From Zopfochytrium polystomum (lineage: Eukaryota; Chytridiomycota; Chytridiomycetes; Chytridiales; Chytridiaceae): a stretch of 64,000 bases of DNA. Below the pieces are notes generated by a model. It searched no databases. It was given only the letters and a program-made list of their open reading frames with translations, and was not told the origin of the DNA. Made by a program: the position numbers and the translations under genes. Below, piece after piece: positions 21,405 through 32,184 of the stretch. How positions within the stretch are numbered: position 1 is the stretch's first letter; the number at the start of each line of letters is the position of its first letter. The stretch is taken from positions 1 to 64,000 of the forward strand of contig JAIVFJ010000248.1 of the NCBI GenBank assembly GCA_025765615.1. Direction: 5' to 3'.

Positions 21405-23560
21405 TCAGAACAAGTACGGCACAGCGGCCGCCACCGCCACCGAGACCGCGACCGCTCGCCAAACGCCGGCCACGCGCCCCGCCGCGCCGCTCCCGCGTTC
21501 CCCGCTCACGTCCGCAACCTCCACCTTCCCCGTCCCCGCGCCGTCCCCGCCCGCCACGTACACCCGCGTCCCGTCGTTGTCCACTTCCAGCGACGACAGC
21601 ACCGCGAACGACGTGTGGATCCACTGCGAGAGCGCGTACTGCTGCGCGCGGCCGCCGCTCGACGACGCGAACGACGACAGCAACGACGACGGCGGCGTGT
21701 ACACGAGGACACCCGAAAGCACGGCCGAGGCGGCTGTCGTCGCGGACACGGCGAGGTAGAGCTGGTTCGTTCGCGGGTTCACGGCGAGCGCGGCCGGCCG
21801 CGCGCTCTGGTCCTGTGGGAGGACCGGGTACGTGGTCGTGTTGAGAGTGATCAGCGGGTTGCCGGGCAGGGAAGAGATCGGGATGGTCGGGGTCGGTGGG
21901 GGTGCCGGCGCGGTCGTGGTGGCTGTGGTCGAGGACGCGATGGACGAGGTCGCGGTCGCCGTGCTGTTCGTCGACGTCGGTGACCCCGAAGTGTCCGGGC
22001 TTGAGAATGAGGAGGCTGAGGACGAGCTGGGAGATGAAGGCGATGGCGACGAGGAGACGCTGGAGGACGAGGCTGGCGACGTCGTTGGCAGCAGTGACGT
22101 CGACGACGAGGAGGAGGAGGCCGTGTTGGCCAAGGGCTGTGTAAAGTTCGTGGATGGTCCCGCTGCGCGGAACCGGTGCACGTTGTACATGGTAAAGTTG
22201 GGTGTCACCGTCGACGACAGGACATAGAGGAAGGAAAAGTCGGTTGCAAGCCACAAGTTCAAGATGGTCGTTGGAAACGCCACCTCCACTGGATCTGGGA
22301 GTGCCGCGGAGGTGGCGGATGGGGACGACGCGGTCGCGGATGAGGTGATTGAGGAGGAGGCGGAAGAGGAGGCAGTTGCCCGTGTGTCGGAGGACGAGGG
22401 GGGCGAACGAAGCGGAGGTGGATTCGGTCGAGGACGAGGCTGCCGAGGTGCTGGTGAGCGACGTCGACGGCGACGACGACGTTGCAGTCGAATTCCCATT
22501 CGTCCCAGATCCGCTCCCAGGTGCTGTCGCGTTGTCAGCGTCAAAAACCAAAACTGACGGCCACGGCTGCGCTGTCAGGTTCCTGCCAACGGTTACTGAT
22601 GGTGGGCCAGCCTGGTAGGACTCGGACACTGGAACCCACCAAATCTTCTTGGCCGTCGCCACGAAGACGCCAAAGTAATTGTCTAGTGGCGTAATGGAGA
22701 CTATTTGGTCAGAGCCAGAGGGAAGCGGCACGCTCCTGGGTGCGTGCGATCTATCGGGCGTTTCGAGGGGAGACAGCCAGCCGTACGTAAGCACGTCGAC
22801 CGTCGCCGAGAGGCTGTTGTAAAGGAACATTTGAGAGGATGCGAGTTGTAGTGCACTGTGTTTCACGGAGAGCAGCTGGTACGACCCAGTAGCGCTGGCC
22901 AATGTCGCGTTGGGGTTGTCCGCGGCAGACGTGGCCGACCAGCTGAACTGCCAAAGGCTGGTTGTGTTGGTCCGAACGGACCATATTTCATCGGTGCTGT
23001 CACCGGTCGTCTTGGTGACGTTGTTGAAGTTGGGTTTGGCGCGGCCTGTTGCCGACAGCCAATTGTTTTGGAGGCCAATGCTGCGTGGTGCGTAAGTAAG
23101 GAACGAATGTGTTAGCGGGCTGACGATCTGATGGCCTGGCGCGAATTCATCACCACAATCTCTGCCCCGCAAACAGAAACGAGATATCTTACGAATCAAC
23201 GTGGTAAAACGGGCAACCGTTGACGTCGACGAGAGGCTTTGCAGATCTGTTGACGAGGTCGGATGGGGCTGTCGGGACCGGAGCAGCCGACGATGTCGTG
23301 GTTGCAACGGTCTCGACCGATGCCGAAAAAGCGCCAGACTGGGGGAGAGCCACCGCTGGATGGGCGATTGCCGCAAATATGAGCGAGGAAACGGCCGCAG
23401 CGGCGGCGATTTTGATGAGGGTGGATGGGCGACGGGAACGCTGGTGGGAACAGCTGGGGGAGGGTGACGATGGTTGTGGACGGCAAGAAGAAGACCGACT
23501 GGTGCGTGCGGCGGTTGCAGCCAGAGAGCAGCAGCAGGAGCAGCGGCGATTGTCCGCCAT
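21405..23560 (-). CDS. Ser/Thr-rich surface protein, apparent frameshift
   Basis: Exon 1 (23560-23193) encodes an N-terminal Cys/Ser-rich stretch and a signal-anchor (LIKIAAAAAVSSLIFAAIA). It joins exon 2 (23080-21405) across a GTAAGA...GCAG intron. Exon 2 carries aromatic-rich beta-strand sequence (NNWLSATGR, TSLWQFSWSATS, KIWWVPVSES) and then a Ser/Thr-rich region. At a run of six C (about 22400) the sensible frame changes. Beyond it, in the frame ending at 21405, come ILNLWLATDFSFLYVLSS, more Ser/Thr-rich sequence, propeller-like strands (AALAVNPRTNQLYLAVSA, LEVDNDGTRVYVAGG) and a hydrophobic tail compatible with GPI or membrane anchoring. Removing one C would restore one frame of roughly 680 residues. 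Whether this is an assembly error or a real mutation is unknown. Confidence 0.6.
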
Positions 23561-23692
23561 TTCTGCTTTCCTTACTCGTGTTATCGGGGATGTCAGTGGT
23601 GAAGGGGAAGCGGATGACAACGATGATGATGATGATGATGGGTTGTTGGTCCAGCCGATCATCAGTCCGGTCAAGATGGGTTTCGCAAGCAA

Positions 23693-24159
23693 GAAGGCGC
23701 GTCGTCCAGAGGGGTAGTTTCGATGCCGATATCGATGTGTCCAGGTCTGAGGTTAACGACGAGCGTGCGCGGCAATCTATGTATCGCACTCCAGCAGCGC
23801 GTGGGCCATAGGAGGGTGGAAAGGGCGAGGACGGCGGCGAGCGAAAGGGTCAGGCAACCAGCGATTGATTGGATGGATGGATGGATGGAGATGGGCGGCT
23901 GGCGGCTGTATGGCGGGCGGCGGTGGCGGCGGCGGCGGGCGGCGTCGTTTTGAGGTCGAGATTGATTGATTGTTTGATCGAACGATGGAATTGCGTTGTG
24001 TCGTGATTGGTCTCTCACTCTTCTCTCTGTCTGTGCGTCTCGTGCCATTGATCTCTTCCTGACATGTCTCATGGTGTGGCTGTGACTGACTGACAAGGCA
24101 ACAGCTCCCAGATCAAACAAACTACCACCCACCCGTCTCGGCGCCGCTTCCACTCAAGG

Positions 24160-24160
<1 letters not shown>
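23693..24160. other. intergenic region between divergent genes
   Basis: Shared upstream region of the reverse S/T-rich gene and the forward FAM32A gene, with TGGATGGA-type short repeats near 23870-23890. No gene seen. Confidence 0.6.

Positions 24161-24191
<31 letters not shown>
24161..24191. repeat. (CA)n microsatellite before the FAM32A start
   Basis: A CA dinucleotide run ends immediately before the ATG of the FAM32A gene, so it would lie in the 5' leader. Confidence 0.9.
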
Positions 24192-24192
<1 letters not shown>

Positions 24193-24193
<1 letters not shown>

Positions 24194-24934
24194 TGAGCGA
24201 CGCGTACAGCGCCTTTGCGGGCGGTGGCCTCAAGCTCAAGGGCGCCGCTGCCCAGGCCGGCGTGAAAAAGTAGGCGTCAGCGCGCACCAGATTCCGATGC
24301 TCTCCCAGAGATCAATCACATCAGCGTCCCTGGCCTTACCGCTCTGTAAAACCGCCCGATCTGCCTCGCCGTTAGATCGTCTCACCGTTCAATCTCAACC
24401 ACACACCACAACAACAAAAACAAAACTAGGAAGAAGAAGAAGTCGACTACGTCTCTTCCTGCGTCCGCGAAGGACGACGCCGCCGCCTCCGCCACCATTG
24501 TCTCACCGCCCGCCGCAGCTGCGGGTTCTTCATCGTCGTCGTCGTCTTCGGGTGGCGGCAGGAGGCTGACTCCCGCTGAGCAGCGGTTCGAGGAGATGAG
24601 GAAAAAGCGGGTAAGCGGTTCGTCTGATTACTTTTGTTGCAGCCCCTGCAACGCTGCACCATTCCGATTACCGATCCTTACGCCGGCCGTTAATTAAAAA
24701 ACAATGGAACGAACCAGCAAGAACAACGTGCAAATGAGATCGCATCAAAGTCCCACAAGGAACGCGTCCAGGTGCGATTAACTAACATCGCCCCCCACAC
24801 CTCTCTCAGCAATGCATTGCTGGCCACTGATATTTATGTCACTGTTTCTTTTTTCTCTCCTGCCGCAGGAATTCAACGCGTACTTGGACAGCCTATCTGA
24901 GCACTACGACATTCCAAAGGTCGGCCCAGGATAG
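24193..24934 (+). CDS. FAM32A: FAM32A homologue
   Basis: Four exons (24193-24269, 24430-24610, 24718-24771, 24869-24934) encode 125 residues. The order matches FAM32A: an N-terminal GGGLKLKGAA...GVKKKKKK block, a variable Ala/Ser linker, LTPAEQRFEEMRKKRQ, SKSHKERVQEFN, and the C-terminal DSLSEHYDIPKVGPG. Animal FAM32A is a small nuclear protein found in the catalytic spliceosome, where its C-terminus reaches toward the 3' splice site and helps exon ligation. The conserved HYDIPKV end suggests the same role here. A protein of this size spread over four exons is notable but normal for early-diverging fungi. Start and stop are secure. Confidence 0.9.
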
Positions 24935-25161
24935 TCCAGTGCGCATGTGTGGGAGGAGGAATGCACGGCGAATAATTAGGGGGGGATTGTATATTTTGTT
25001 TTCTCTGTTGTTTCTGGTCATGGAAAAGCAAGAAGCACGGGTGCGTTTGCCAACGAGTCTGTTGTGGGCGAGTAGGGATTGTTGCTGTACCAAAGAAGAA
25101 ATGGTTGGCCAAAGCTGCTACCGTGGCACCCTCAATCGGGTGGTAGCTGCCCGTTTTATTT

Positions 25162-26301
25162 TCACACCGCGTTGTTGCTAGGTTCATGCACCGCACCCAC
25201 AGTCGCAATAGCACCTTGACTCAAGAACTCTCCATCCTCCCGCTCCTCCATTCCGACGAACAACTGATTGTCCTTGGCGTCCGTCATGTCGACGTGCGTG
25301 GGTTTCAGGTCGAGCCCCGAGTCCCTCCACCACTGCAAAACTTTGGCCGACACGGTGCGGCCGAACGCCCCGCGCGAGTACTTGAGCTCCAAACCGCTGT
25401 CCAGCCACCACTGCAGAATCCGCACGTCGCCGCGACTCTCGCTGGCACGGTCCATCGCCGCGCGCGAGTACTCCATCCGCAGCCCGCTTTCCTTCCACCA
25501 CTGCAACACCTCGGGTCCGTGCGCGCCGTCGACAGCCTCCTTCGTGTACTTTAACGGCAACCCGGAGTCCTTCCACCACTGGAGTGCCTCGACAAACCCG
25601 CGCGCGCTGGCCAGGTCGATCGCGTTGTCGCTGTACCACAGCTCCATCCCGGACGCCGCCCACCACCGCAACACCGCTACGTGGCCGTTCCCGGTGGCGA
25701 GGTCGACGGCGGCGTCCGCTGCCCCGGCAAACACCTCCGCGGCGGCGTCGCCCCGATCCCGCCACCAACCTAGCACGGCAACGTGCCCGCCCGCCACCGC
25801 GGAAATTATCGCGCGCGCTGTGTACTTGAGCGGCAGCCCCGAGTCCCACCACCACTGTAACACCTCGACCCGCCCTGCCGCGCTCGCCGAGTTCATCGCC
25901 GCCGTCGAGTACACCAGCTCGACCCCGTCTGCCGCCGCCGCCGCCGCCCACCAGTCCAGCACGCCGACATGGCCCGCGCGGCTCGCGCCGTCGATCGCCG
26001 CCGGCGGGCTCACGAGCGGCAGCCGCTCCGCGGCCCACCACCGCAGCACCGCGACCTGCCCCGCGCGGGACGCCAGGAACAGCGCCGTCGTCGCCGGGAA
26101 CGCAGACTCCGGGAACCCGGCTTCGGTCCGACACCACGCGAGGACTTCAACTTGCCCGGCGCCCGCCGCGGCCTCGACGATCGCCGGCGGCGCGCACTTG
26201 AGCGGCAGCCCCGCGTCGCGCCACCACCAGCTTAGCACCGCGAGCCGGCCATCCCGCGCCGCGCCCGTGACGGCCGCGGTCGTGTACCGGGGTGAGGCGC
26301 C
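25162..26301 (-). CDS. ankyrin-like 'WW' repeat protein, 5' end unresolved
   Basis: The reverse frame ends at 25162 and carries about eleven repeats of roughly 26-33 residues. Typical units are ASAAGRVEVLQWWWDSGLPL and ASARGFVEALQWWKDSGLPL, ending (L/M)xY. The pattern is ankyrin-like (two short helices and a turn) with an unusual pair of tryptophans. The frame stays open 5' to about 26405, with a hydrophobic stretch, but has no ATG. A spliced first exon or a missing N-terminus must be assumed. The 5' boundary given is where the first recognisable repeat begins. Related decayed copies lie at 42750, 57390 and 59960. It is likely a protein-binding scaffold. Confidence 0.65.
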   Translation of the reverse strand, partial: GASPRYTTAAVTGAARDGRLAVLSWWWRDAGLPLKCAPPAIVEAAAGAGQVEVLAWCRTEAGFPESAFPATTALFLASRAGQVAVLRWWAAERLPLVSPPAAIDGASRAGHVGVLDWWAAAAAADGVELVYSTAAMNSASAAGRVEVLQWWWDSGLPLKYTARAIISAVAGGHVAVLGWWRDRGDAAAEVFAGAADAAVDLATGNGHVAVLRWWAASGMELWYSDNAIDLASARGFVEALQWWKDSGLPLKYTKEAVDGAHGPEVLQWWKESGLRMEYSRAAMDRASESRGDVRILQWWLDSGLELKYSRGAFGRTVSAKVLQWWRDSGLDLKPTHVDMTDAKDNQLFVGMEEREDGEFLSQGAIATVGAVHEPSNNAV

Positions 26302-26549
26302 GGTCGCGCGGGCAGCTACGACGATGAGAAACCGAAGTTCAAGGGAGCTGGCGAAAGCAAGAAATAAAAGTAGCCTCCAAGCCGTCGTCTTCCAAGCGCG
26401 TCTCCACGCGAAAGAAGTGACGGATTCTCACTTTCCCCATCTTTGTGTTGTTTCTTTCAGGAAAAATTGCTGAAGCATGATTATTTTTGGGTTTTCTCCC
26501 TGTTTATTTTTTGCCTCTTCGTGTATGCGTTTACGAAGCTTCTGAACAA
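26302..26549. other. 5' region of the WW gene and tRNA upstream sequence
   Basis: May contain the missing first exon of the reverse-strand WW gene: an ATGGGGAAA followed by a GTGAGA donor is present on the minus strand near 26440. It could not be joined in frame. Confidence 0.3.
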
Positions 26550-26621
26550 GGGGCTTTGGTCTAGGGGTATGATTCCTTCTTAGGGTGGAGGAGGTCCCGG
26601 GTTCAAGTCCCGGAAGCCCCC
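26550..26621 (+). tRNA. tRNA-Pro (AGG)
   Basis: The 72-nt cloverleaf has acceptor GGGGCTT/AAGCCCC with discriminator C. The D arm contains the GGTCTAGGGGTATGATT type seen in eukaryotic Pro tRNAs. The anticodon loop is TTAGGGT (anticodon AGG, U33 present) and the T arm CCCGG-GTTCAAG-CCGGG type. There is no intron. Confidence 0.93.
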
Positions 26622-27321
26622 TTCTGGCTTGGGTAGCCGGAAAGGGAGTTAATTGTTGCTTACCACTATGGGCTGTCAGCTAGTTGAGTTTTGCCCATGC
26701 ATTGTTGACTCAGCAGGGATTAAATGCGTTGTCTTGAATATATTTATGGGGCTCCTTGCCAGATTGTGAGGTTGGCGGTTTTTTGCGAGGAAGCTGCTGT
26801 GTGTGGTGCTTACCCAAAATCCAAGAGAATGGACGCTGCAGACTGATGCCAACAATAAGAGGTCTTGAAGCTATCTGAAAAGCGAGTGCACGAAAAGAAC
26901 TATGGAGAGTTTTAACGCAAAAGGCAATTTTGCCCAAACACGCGCCAATTCCTCGAGGCCCAGCAAAACCCTCAGCTTTTTTCGCGGAATTGCGCATTCG
27001 TCGACGAATCCCCCTTCCTCGTTCTTTGCAGGCAAGCTCTTGACGCCTCGCTTCACCAGAGTCCTTTGCCGCCATCGACAGGCATGAACTGGACGAGCGA
27101 CAGCATCGCCGGCCCATGGAACGTTACCAAAGGGACTCATGTCCAACAGAATGGAAACAACCGGCGATCAAATTTGCCTCGACATGCACACATGGGAGTT
27201 GATCAAGTTCCTAACATACCTCCAAGAACAAACAACACACAAAAAAATGAATTAATATTGAGCAACGCTCAAAGAAGCACACAACCCGCACGTCATTTCA
27301 TCACGAAAACCAGTCTTCAAA
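26622..27321. other. intergenic region, no confident gene
   Basis: Reverse open frames of 90-135 codons overlap each other at 26710-27146 and show no recognisable domain. Not annotated as genes. Confidence 0.5.
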
Positions 27322-29622
27322 TCACTTCATACCGATACCTTTCCCACCCCTTCCACGCCTCCCACGACGCGCAACCGTCCCGCGCACTTCCTCCACTCGC
27401 ACCGTCTTCTCGACTTTTTCCACCGCCCCAACCTTGTGTGCGGTCCCAGCACTTTCATTGTCTCCCGTCTGCGCAGTCTTCAGCAACTTTGTCCGCCTCG
27501 TCTCCATACCGGCATCCTTCCCGTCAGCAACCCCACAAGCCGCCGCCGCCGCCGCCGCCTTGCTGATCGCCATCGCGACCGGCCCCTTCCTCTGTACCCG
27601 CACCCACCCCGCCGCCCTCCGCATCTCGTGCTTTCCCACATAGTAAGCCTCCACGCAATCCGCCGTCGCCCGCGTCCCCACAAACTCCCGCGCGATTCGC
27701 GTGAAGCTCTTGCCGACCGCGGCCAGACCCGCCGCGAGCGCGTCCAGCTCGCGCGGGAGCCAGGCCGGCGCGGGGAGCAGCGCGCGCTCGATGGGGAGGT
27801 GGCGGCTGTGGAAGGTGTGCGTCTCGTCGTGCGGGTGCGTGAAGCGGTGCAGGTCGGGGTGCGGTGGGGCGGAGGGTGGGTGAGGGTCGAGCCAGCGCCA
27901 GCGGAGGCGTTTGGCGGGTTGGGGCGGGACAAAGAGATGGTCGGCGGCGATGGGTCGCTTGGCGATGGTTTGGTGGGACGAGGAGATGGACGGGGTCGCC
28001 TCCGTCTTCTCGAGGATACATGCTGCCGGAGCGTCGCACGCTGTTGGGTGCAGGTCCGAGTACTTTCCGCCGACGTCCGGCAGCGACGGAGCGTTCGTTC
28101 TGAGCGTGCTGAACTCTGGATCGACCGCGCCGCTCGACGGGATCACCGCCTTCTTGCCCGTGGCGCAGACTCTCCCCCGCGGAGCAAACACCCAATCCGG
28201 CACCTCGAACCTGCGCTTACAGCGGTCTTCCACGGTCGGCAGCCGCGCCGCGTCGGTCGCGATATCCGGAATCGGGCACGCCATTTTGGCGTTCGAGTAC
28301 GGCTTCTGCGCCGTCCGAGCGAAGGCTAACGCGAGGACCGACTCGCCTTCGTGGACGCGGTTGCGCGTGATGCGGCCGGGGAAGGTGCGAGGCGGTCGTG
28401 GGGCCGCGGCGGAAGACGCCCGAGGCGGGGTGGAATCGAGGTCGGCAACCAGCTGCTGATCTGCGCCGCGCCGTCTCCGAGTAGCTCTCGCAAGGAAGGG
28501 AATGCCAACAGGTGAGCTGCCGGGGCCGCCGGTGGGTGGTGTGCCAGCGGCTTTCAGTGGAGGGCTGATCTTGGTTGCAGCCTTTGTGGGCTCCGGAGTG
28601 TTCTCTTTCCCAGCCGGCGATTTCTCGGTATTGTCGCTTCCTGTCCCAGCTCCATTGGAAGGTTTGAGGGCTGGAGATTTTTCGTCGGCATTAGTCGATT
28701 CGGTTTCCGGCGTCTCATTGGGTTTGTTGGAGTCCTCGGTCGGAATTTGGGCTGTGAAATCTGAGGTACGAATCGCAGCGGCCGAGTGTTCTTTCAGTTC
28801 ACAGGTAGTAGACGGAGCTGGAGTACCCTCCGCCGCCTCTTTTTCGAGGTGTCTGTTGTCCGGCTCTTCCAACGCCGTTTCTTTATCCTCAGCGATCGGC
28901 TCCCCGCGTGGCTCAGCTTTGATCACTGTAGCTGCGCTTTCAGTCGCCGTCGAAATGTCCGCCGTCTTGCCTGACTCAGCAGCGCTTGCGACACTGAGAC
29001 CACGAGTGCGACGGCGTTTCACTGCCTTTTCCGGATTCGTAGGCTTCTCCGTCGCTGGGTGCTTTTCAGCTTTTACCGCCGTTTTCCCTTTTTGCATCTT
29101 GCCCGGCAGAGTTTTCCTCGCGGCGGCGGGGATCGCTGGGGCGGAGGAAACGTCGAGAGGTGTTGACAGTCCTCCCGTGGAGAAGGCAGCTGCTTCGGCC
29201 GTGCGCCGTCTCGTCGCGTATCGCGCGTTCGTGAGAGGTATCTCGGAGACTAGCTCCGCAAAGGGATTGTCGAGCTGCAAGCCGTCACGACGGCAGCGGC
29301 GGTTCCGGCGCTCTTTCTTCGCTACGACAGGAGAACCGGCCCCCGCAGCGGCTGAGGCGTTGTCTGGGAGGGCGGAAGAGTGATTTGCCGGCTCTGTTGG
29401 CGCTGAAATATCCGGTTGCGCAACCACGGGCGACTCTAGTTCGCGACTGGAAGGCACGTCCGAGATTTCGGCGGTCGCGATGCTCCTCTTTCTCGTAAAC
29501 GGCGCTACGGCGGTGAGGTCCGCCAACGACTTCCTGTAGAACGCGGCGGGGTCGGCGACCGCCAGCGCAGAAGTGGGCGGTCGTGGAGCGGAGGCACTAG
29601 CCGCAGCTTCCGTGGGCGTCAT
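27322..29622 (-). CDS. SANT-domain chromatin protein
   Basis: One open frame runs to a stop at 27322. The first in-frame ATG is at 29622 and gives 766 residues. The frame also continues 40 codons further 5' to a GTG, so a spliced first exon is possible. Most of the protein is disordered, with Lys/Arg- and Pro/Ser-rich segments including possible nuclear signals (KRRRTRG, RATRRRRG). Near the C-terminus, ALAAGLAAVGKSFTRIAREF followed by VGTRATADCVEAYYVGKH is a good SANT motif of the MTA/RCOR/NCOR type, where a Tyr-Tyr pair and a Lys-His close the third helix. SANT domains bind histone tails or deacetylases. A complete ELM2 domain was not seen. The protein is inferred to act in a nuclear repressor or remodelling complex. 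Confidence 0.72.
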   Translation of the reverse strand: MTPTEAAASASAPRPPTSALAVADPAAFYRKSLADLTAVAPFTRKRSIATAEISDVPSSRELESPVVAQPDISAPTEPANHSSALPDNASAAAGAGSPVVAKKERRNRRCRRDGLQLDNPFAELVSEIPLTNARYATRRRTAEAAAFSTGGLSTPLDVSSAPAIPAAARKTLPGKMQKGKTAVKAEKHPATEKPTNPEKAVKRRRTRGLSVASAAESGKTADISTATESAATVIKAEPRGEPIAEDKETALEEPDNRHLEKEAAEGTPAPSTTCELKEHSAAAIRTSDFTAQIPTEDSNKPNETPETESTNADEKSPALKPSNGAGTGSDNTEKSPAGKENTPEPTKAATKISPPLKAAGTPPTGGPGSSPVGIPFLARATRRRRGADQQLVADLDSTPPRASSAAAPRPPRTFPGRITRNRVHEGESVLALAFARTAQKPYSNAKMACPIPDIATDAARLPTVEDRCKRRFEVPDWVFAPRGRVCATGKKAVIPSSGAVDPEFSTLRTNAPSLPDVGGKYSDLHPTACDAPAACILEKTEATPSISSSHQTIAKRPIAADHLFVPPQPAKRLRWRWLDPHPPSAPPHPDLHRFTHPHDETHTFHSRHLPIERALLPAPAWLPRELDALAAGLAAVGKSFTRIAREFVGTRATADCVEAYYVGKHEMRRAAGWVRVQRKGPVAMAISKAAAAAAACGVADGKDAGMETRRTKLLKTAQTGDNESAGTAHKVGAVEKVEKTVRVEEVRGTVARRGRRGRGGKGIGMK

Positions 29623-30980
29623 CTTTTTCGAGTCAAAAACTGTGTTTTCGTGGACAGGGCCGCTCGAATCGTCGCTCACGGGTTTCGCTCCGGTTGTTGA
29701 AGTTCGATCGTCCGGACGTTTTGGTGTCTGGCCCGCTGGCACAAAGAGGCGGACATGTCAGCGTGGTGAACGGAAACGTGAGAAGAAAAAAAAAAAAGTG
29801 AAAAAATAAAAAGTGAGCCAATCAGCGAAGACAGTGAGTCGAATAATTGATTGATTGCGTGGGCAAACAATCAACTCGTGCCGCTGAGTGGCGGCTGGAA
29901 GAGAGGGTTTGGGAAGGCAAGGCAAGGTTGGAGGTTGGGGTGCGGGCGAAAAGCAGGTGCGATCGCGACCCACCCCTCGCTCCGCCGGTGCTCGGCGCCC
30001 CCCCAATAACCCCCTTTCCTCAGCCAGCACAGTACCCGCCCACGCTCACCCATTACTACCGATGGTATGAGAAGAGAAGTACGAGAAGAAAGGAGAAACC
30101 ACAGTTCCACAAAAAGAGGCGGCAAAGCCTGCTCAACTCCGCAACCTTGCCTCCCTCAAGCCTCGGGCCACATCGGCGTTACGTGCCGTGCGCATCAATG
30201 GCTGGAAGGACGCCAGTTAGCCGAGATAGAGGGTGCCGCGACGGGGCGCTCCTCTCCTTTGTCGCTTTGGATGTTCCCTCCGGTTTGGAAATGATACGAA
30301 AAAGAGGCCTGGCCTTTCGCCGATGCGACTGCCTTCAAGCGAGGGAAATAAAACGAAGATTCACTGACCTTTTAAAATATTTGCTCCGGCTTTGGAGCAA
30401 ATCAGATTTCAGCTAGCTGTGTCTTTCCGAGGAGATGGGGGAGTGATGGTAGATGCCAAGAGAGGCTTTTCCGCCAGTGCGAGTGCAGACGGAATCAACG
30501 GTAAATCTGGTGGGGGCGCGAGTGAGGAGGCGTTGACGGGGGCTGGTGGCGGAAGCCGCCTTCACGGCGAGGTCGAGGAGCTGAGCGCGCGGTGGCAGGT
30601 TCGACAGGCAACGACAATGGCAGACAGACAGAGACGGAGGGAAAAATCGAAAATCTTTTATTTATTTATTTATTTATTTATTTATTTTTTTTTTCTTGTG
30701 CGCCGGTGGGCCAAAGAGAATGGCGCAAACAGAGCGAACGAGACCGCTCGCAACTATCCACACCCTCATCGTTGCAAGATTTGGCTGAATACCGCATCGC
30801 GTTCTGAAGTGGGCGAGGAAGATGGGGATGAAAACATCAATTGAGGTGAGGGGAGCGATCAACAGGGGAAAATCTCAAAACCGAGTCGTCGGGTCAAGAA
30901 CGACTTGTTGTACTGTTGTGCAAGTAACGTTTCTGAAATCGTGAGCACGAAAGCTGTGAGATGAACGAGAGCTTAACATT
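29623..30980. other. intergenic region with (TTTA)n
   Basis: Upstream region of the SANT gene and 3' flank of the DUF4037-like gene. It contains A-rich stretches near 29780-29810 and a (TTTA)n microsatellite followed by a T run at 30656-30695. The forward frame at 30445-30600 is Gly/Ala/Ser-rich without support. No gene seen. Confidence 0.55.
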
Positions 30981-32072
30981 TTATCGACGGGGGTAGAGCT
31001 GAAGCCGAATCTGGCGCGGCATATTCTCTATATCAGTGTTGTCACTCCATAGATCAACGTTGCCGATGGGAGGCAGCCTCGCGATGGCATTGACCTCCGG
31101 ATCTCCGATCTCCTCGAGCAGGGCGCTCGCGAACACCTCGCCGTGGATGACGGGGAACGGTCTCTCGTGAAAGTTTGACGAGCGCTCAGGAAGCGCGCGG
31201 CAGAGCCCCAGAGCGTTCTGGCGGCGCGCCACCGCCTCGTACGCGCGCGCGAGGGCGTCCGCTCGCTCCCGCCATCCGGCCGCACGGACGGCGGCGCCGA
31301 GGAGCGGCCCGATCGCCTGCGAGGCGTCCAGATGCCCAAACACCGTGCCGAGCCACTTCGCGTACGGCGCGTACCGGCGCTCCTGCAGGAAGCAGAGGCG
31401 CACGACGTCTCGCGCGAGCCGGGCTGCGATGATTGACGAGCCGAGCTCGTCGCCGACGCTGCCCGCACGCGGCATGAGGTGCTCCTCCTGCCCGATGCGC
31501 TGCCACCCGGCGGCGAGGAGGTACAGCCAGACGTCGTGGGGGTACCAGGCGAAGCGCTCGCGGAGCGCGGTCAGCTCGCCTGTGTCGTCCTGGTAGACGG
31601 CTCCGCCAACTAGCTCGCCCAGTGCATGCGAAGGGAAGGTGAGCCAGTCTGCCGCGCGCAGCGGCTGTTCCACGTCGTAGTCCAGCAGTTTGCGCACGAA
31701 GGCGCGCACTGTGACCGGCAGGACGCGGTGGAGCACCGGCCCCGTGAGCGGTCGCCTCAGCGACTGAATGCTCGAGGCGGAGGACAAAGGGAACGAGACC
31801 GAGTAGCCGGCAAACGTCGGCGGAATGCGGTGGCTGAGGAAGTCTGCGATGGCGTCGCCTTGCCCTTCGTCCTCTTCGCGCAGGAACAGGAACAGGCGCG
31901 GGCCCCAATCGTGATCGACGGACATTTCTGTGTCGCATCCGGTCACCTCGCTGCCCGGTCCGATCAGCGCGGCTCCGTAGCGCAGGTGCGGATAGCCCGT
32001 CGCGATGAGGGGTCGTACCACCTCGTTGAAGAAGCGTCGATTCAGCTCGATGCCTGGAACAAACGACGACAT
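30981..32072 (-). CDS. DUF4037-like nucleotidyltransferase-fold protein
   Basis: A single uninterrupted reverse frame encodes 363 residues, starting MSSFVPGIELNRRFF. The N-terminal block YGAALIGPGSEVTGCDTEMS followed by DHDWGPRLFLFL matches my recollection of DUF4037 proteins, which have a nucleotidyltransferase-like Gly-Ser...Asp-x-Asp arrangement. The C-terminal half is helical (HDVWLYLLAAGWQRIGQEEH; RLCFLQERRYAPYAKWLG). Family members are mostly bacterial, and no substrate is firmly known. Intronless structure in a gene-rich region with introns, plus the largely bacterial family, makes horizontal acquisition possible. Base composition does not stand out. The enzymatic activity is an inference. 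Confidence 0.72.
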   Translation of the reverse strand: MSSFVPGIELNRRFFNEVVRPLIATGYPHLRYGAALIGPGSEVTGCDTEMSVDHDWGPRLFLFLREEDEGQGDAIADFLSHRIPPTFAGYSVSFPLSSASSIQSLRRPLTGPVLHRVLPVTVRAFVRKLLDYDVEQPLRAADWLTFPSHALGELVGGAVYQDDTGELTALRERFAWYPHDVWLYLLAAGWQRIGQEEHLMPRAGSVGDELGSSIIAARLARDVVRLCFLQERRYAPYAKWLGTVFGHLDASQAIGPLLGAAVRAAGWRERADALARAYEAVARRQNALGLCRALPERSSNFHERPFPVIHGEVFASALLEEIGDPEVNAIARLPPIGNVDLWSDNTDIENMPRQIRLQLYPRR

Positions 32073-32184
32073 TTTGATCGAACTCTACAGCGCTATTTGT
32101 TGTGAATCATCCCGGCCAAGTGCTAGTGCATTGCCCCCAAGTGCCACCGCCACCGCCTTCAGATTCACCATCACCACTTGCCGC

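Noticed and set aside
21175..22400. Continuation of the 733-codon frame beyond the C6 run
   Set aside because: After the run this frame gives His/Arg-rich nonsense, while the neighbouring frame gives coherent strands and a hydrophobic C-terminus.
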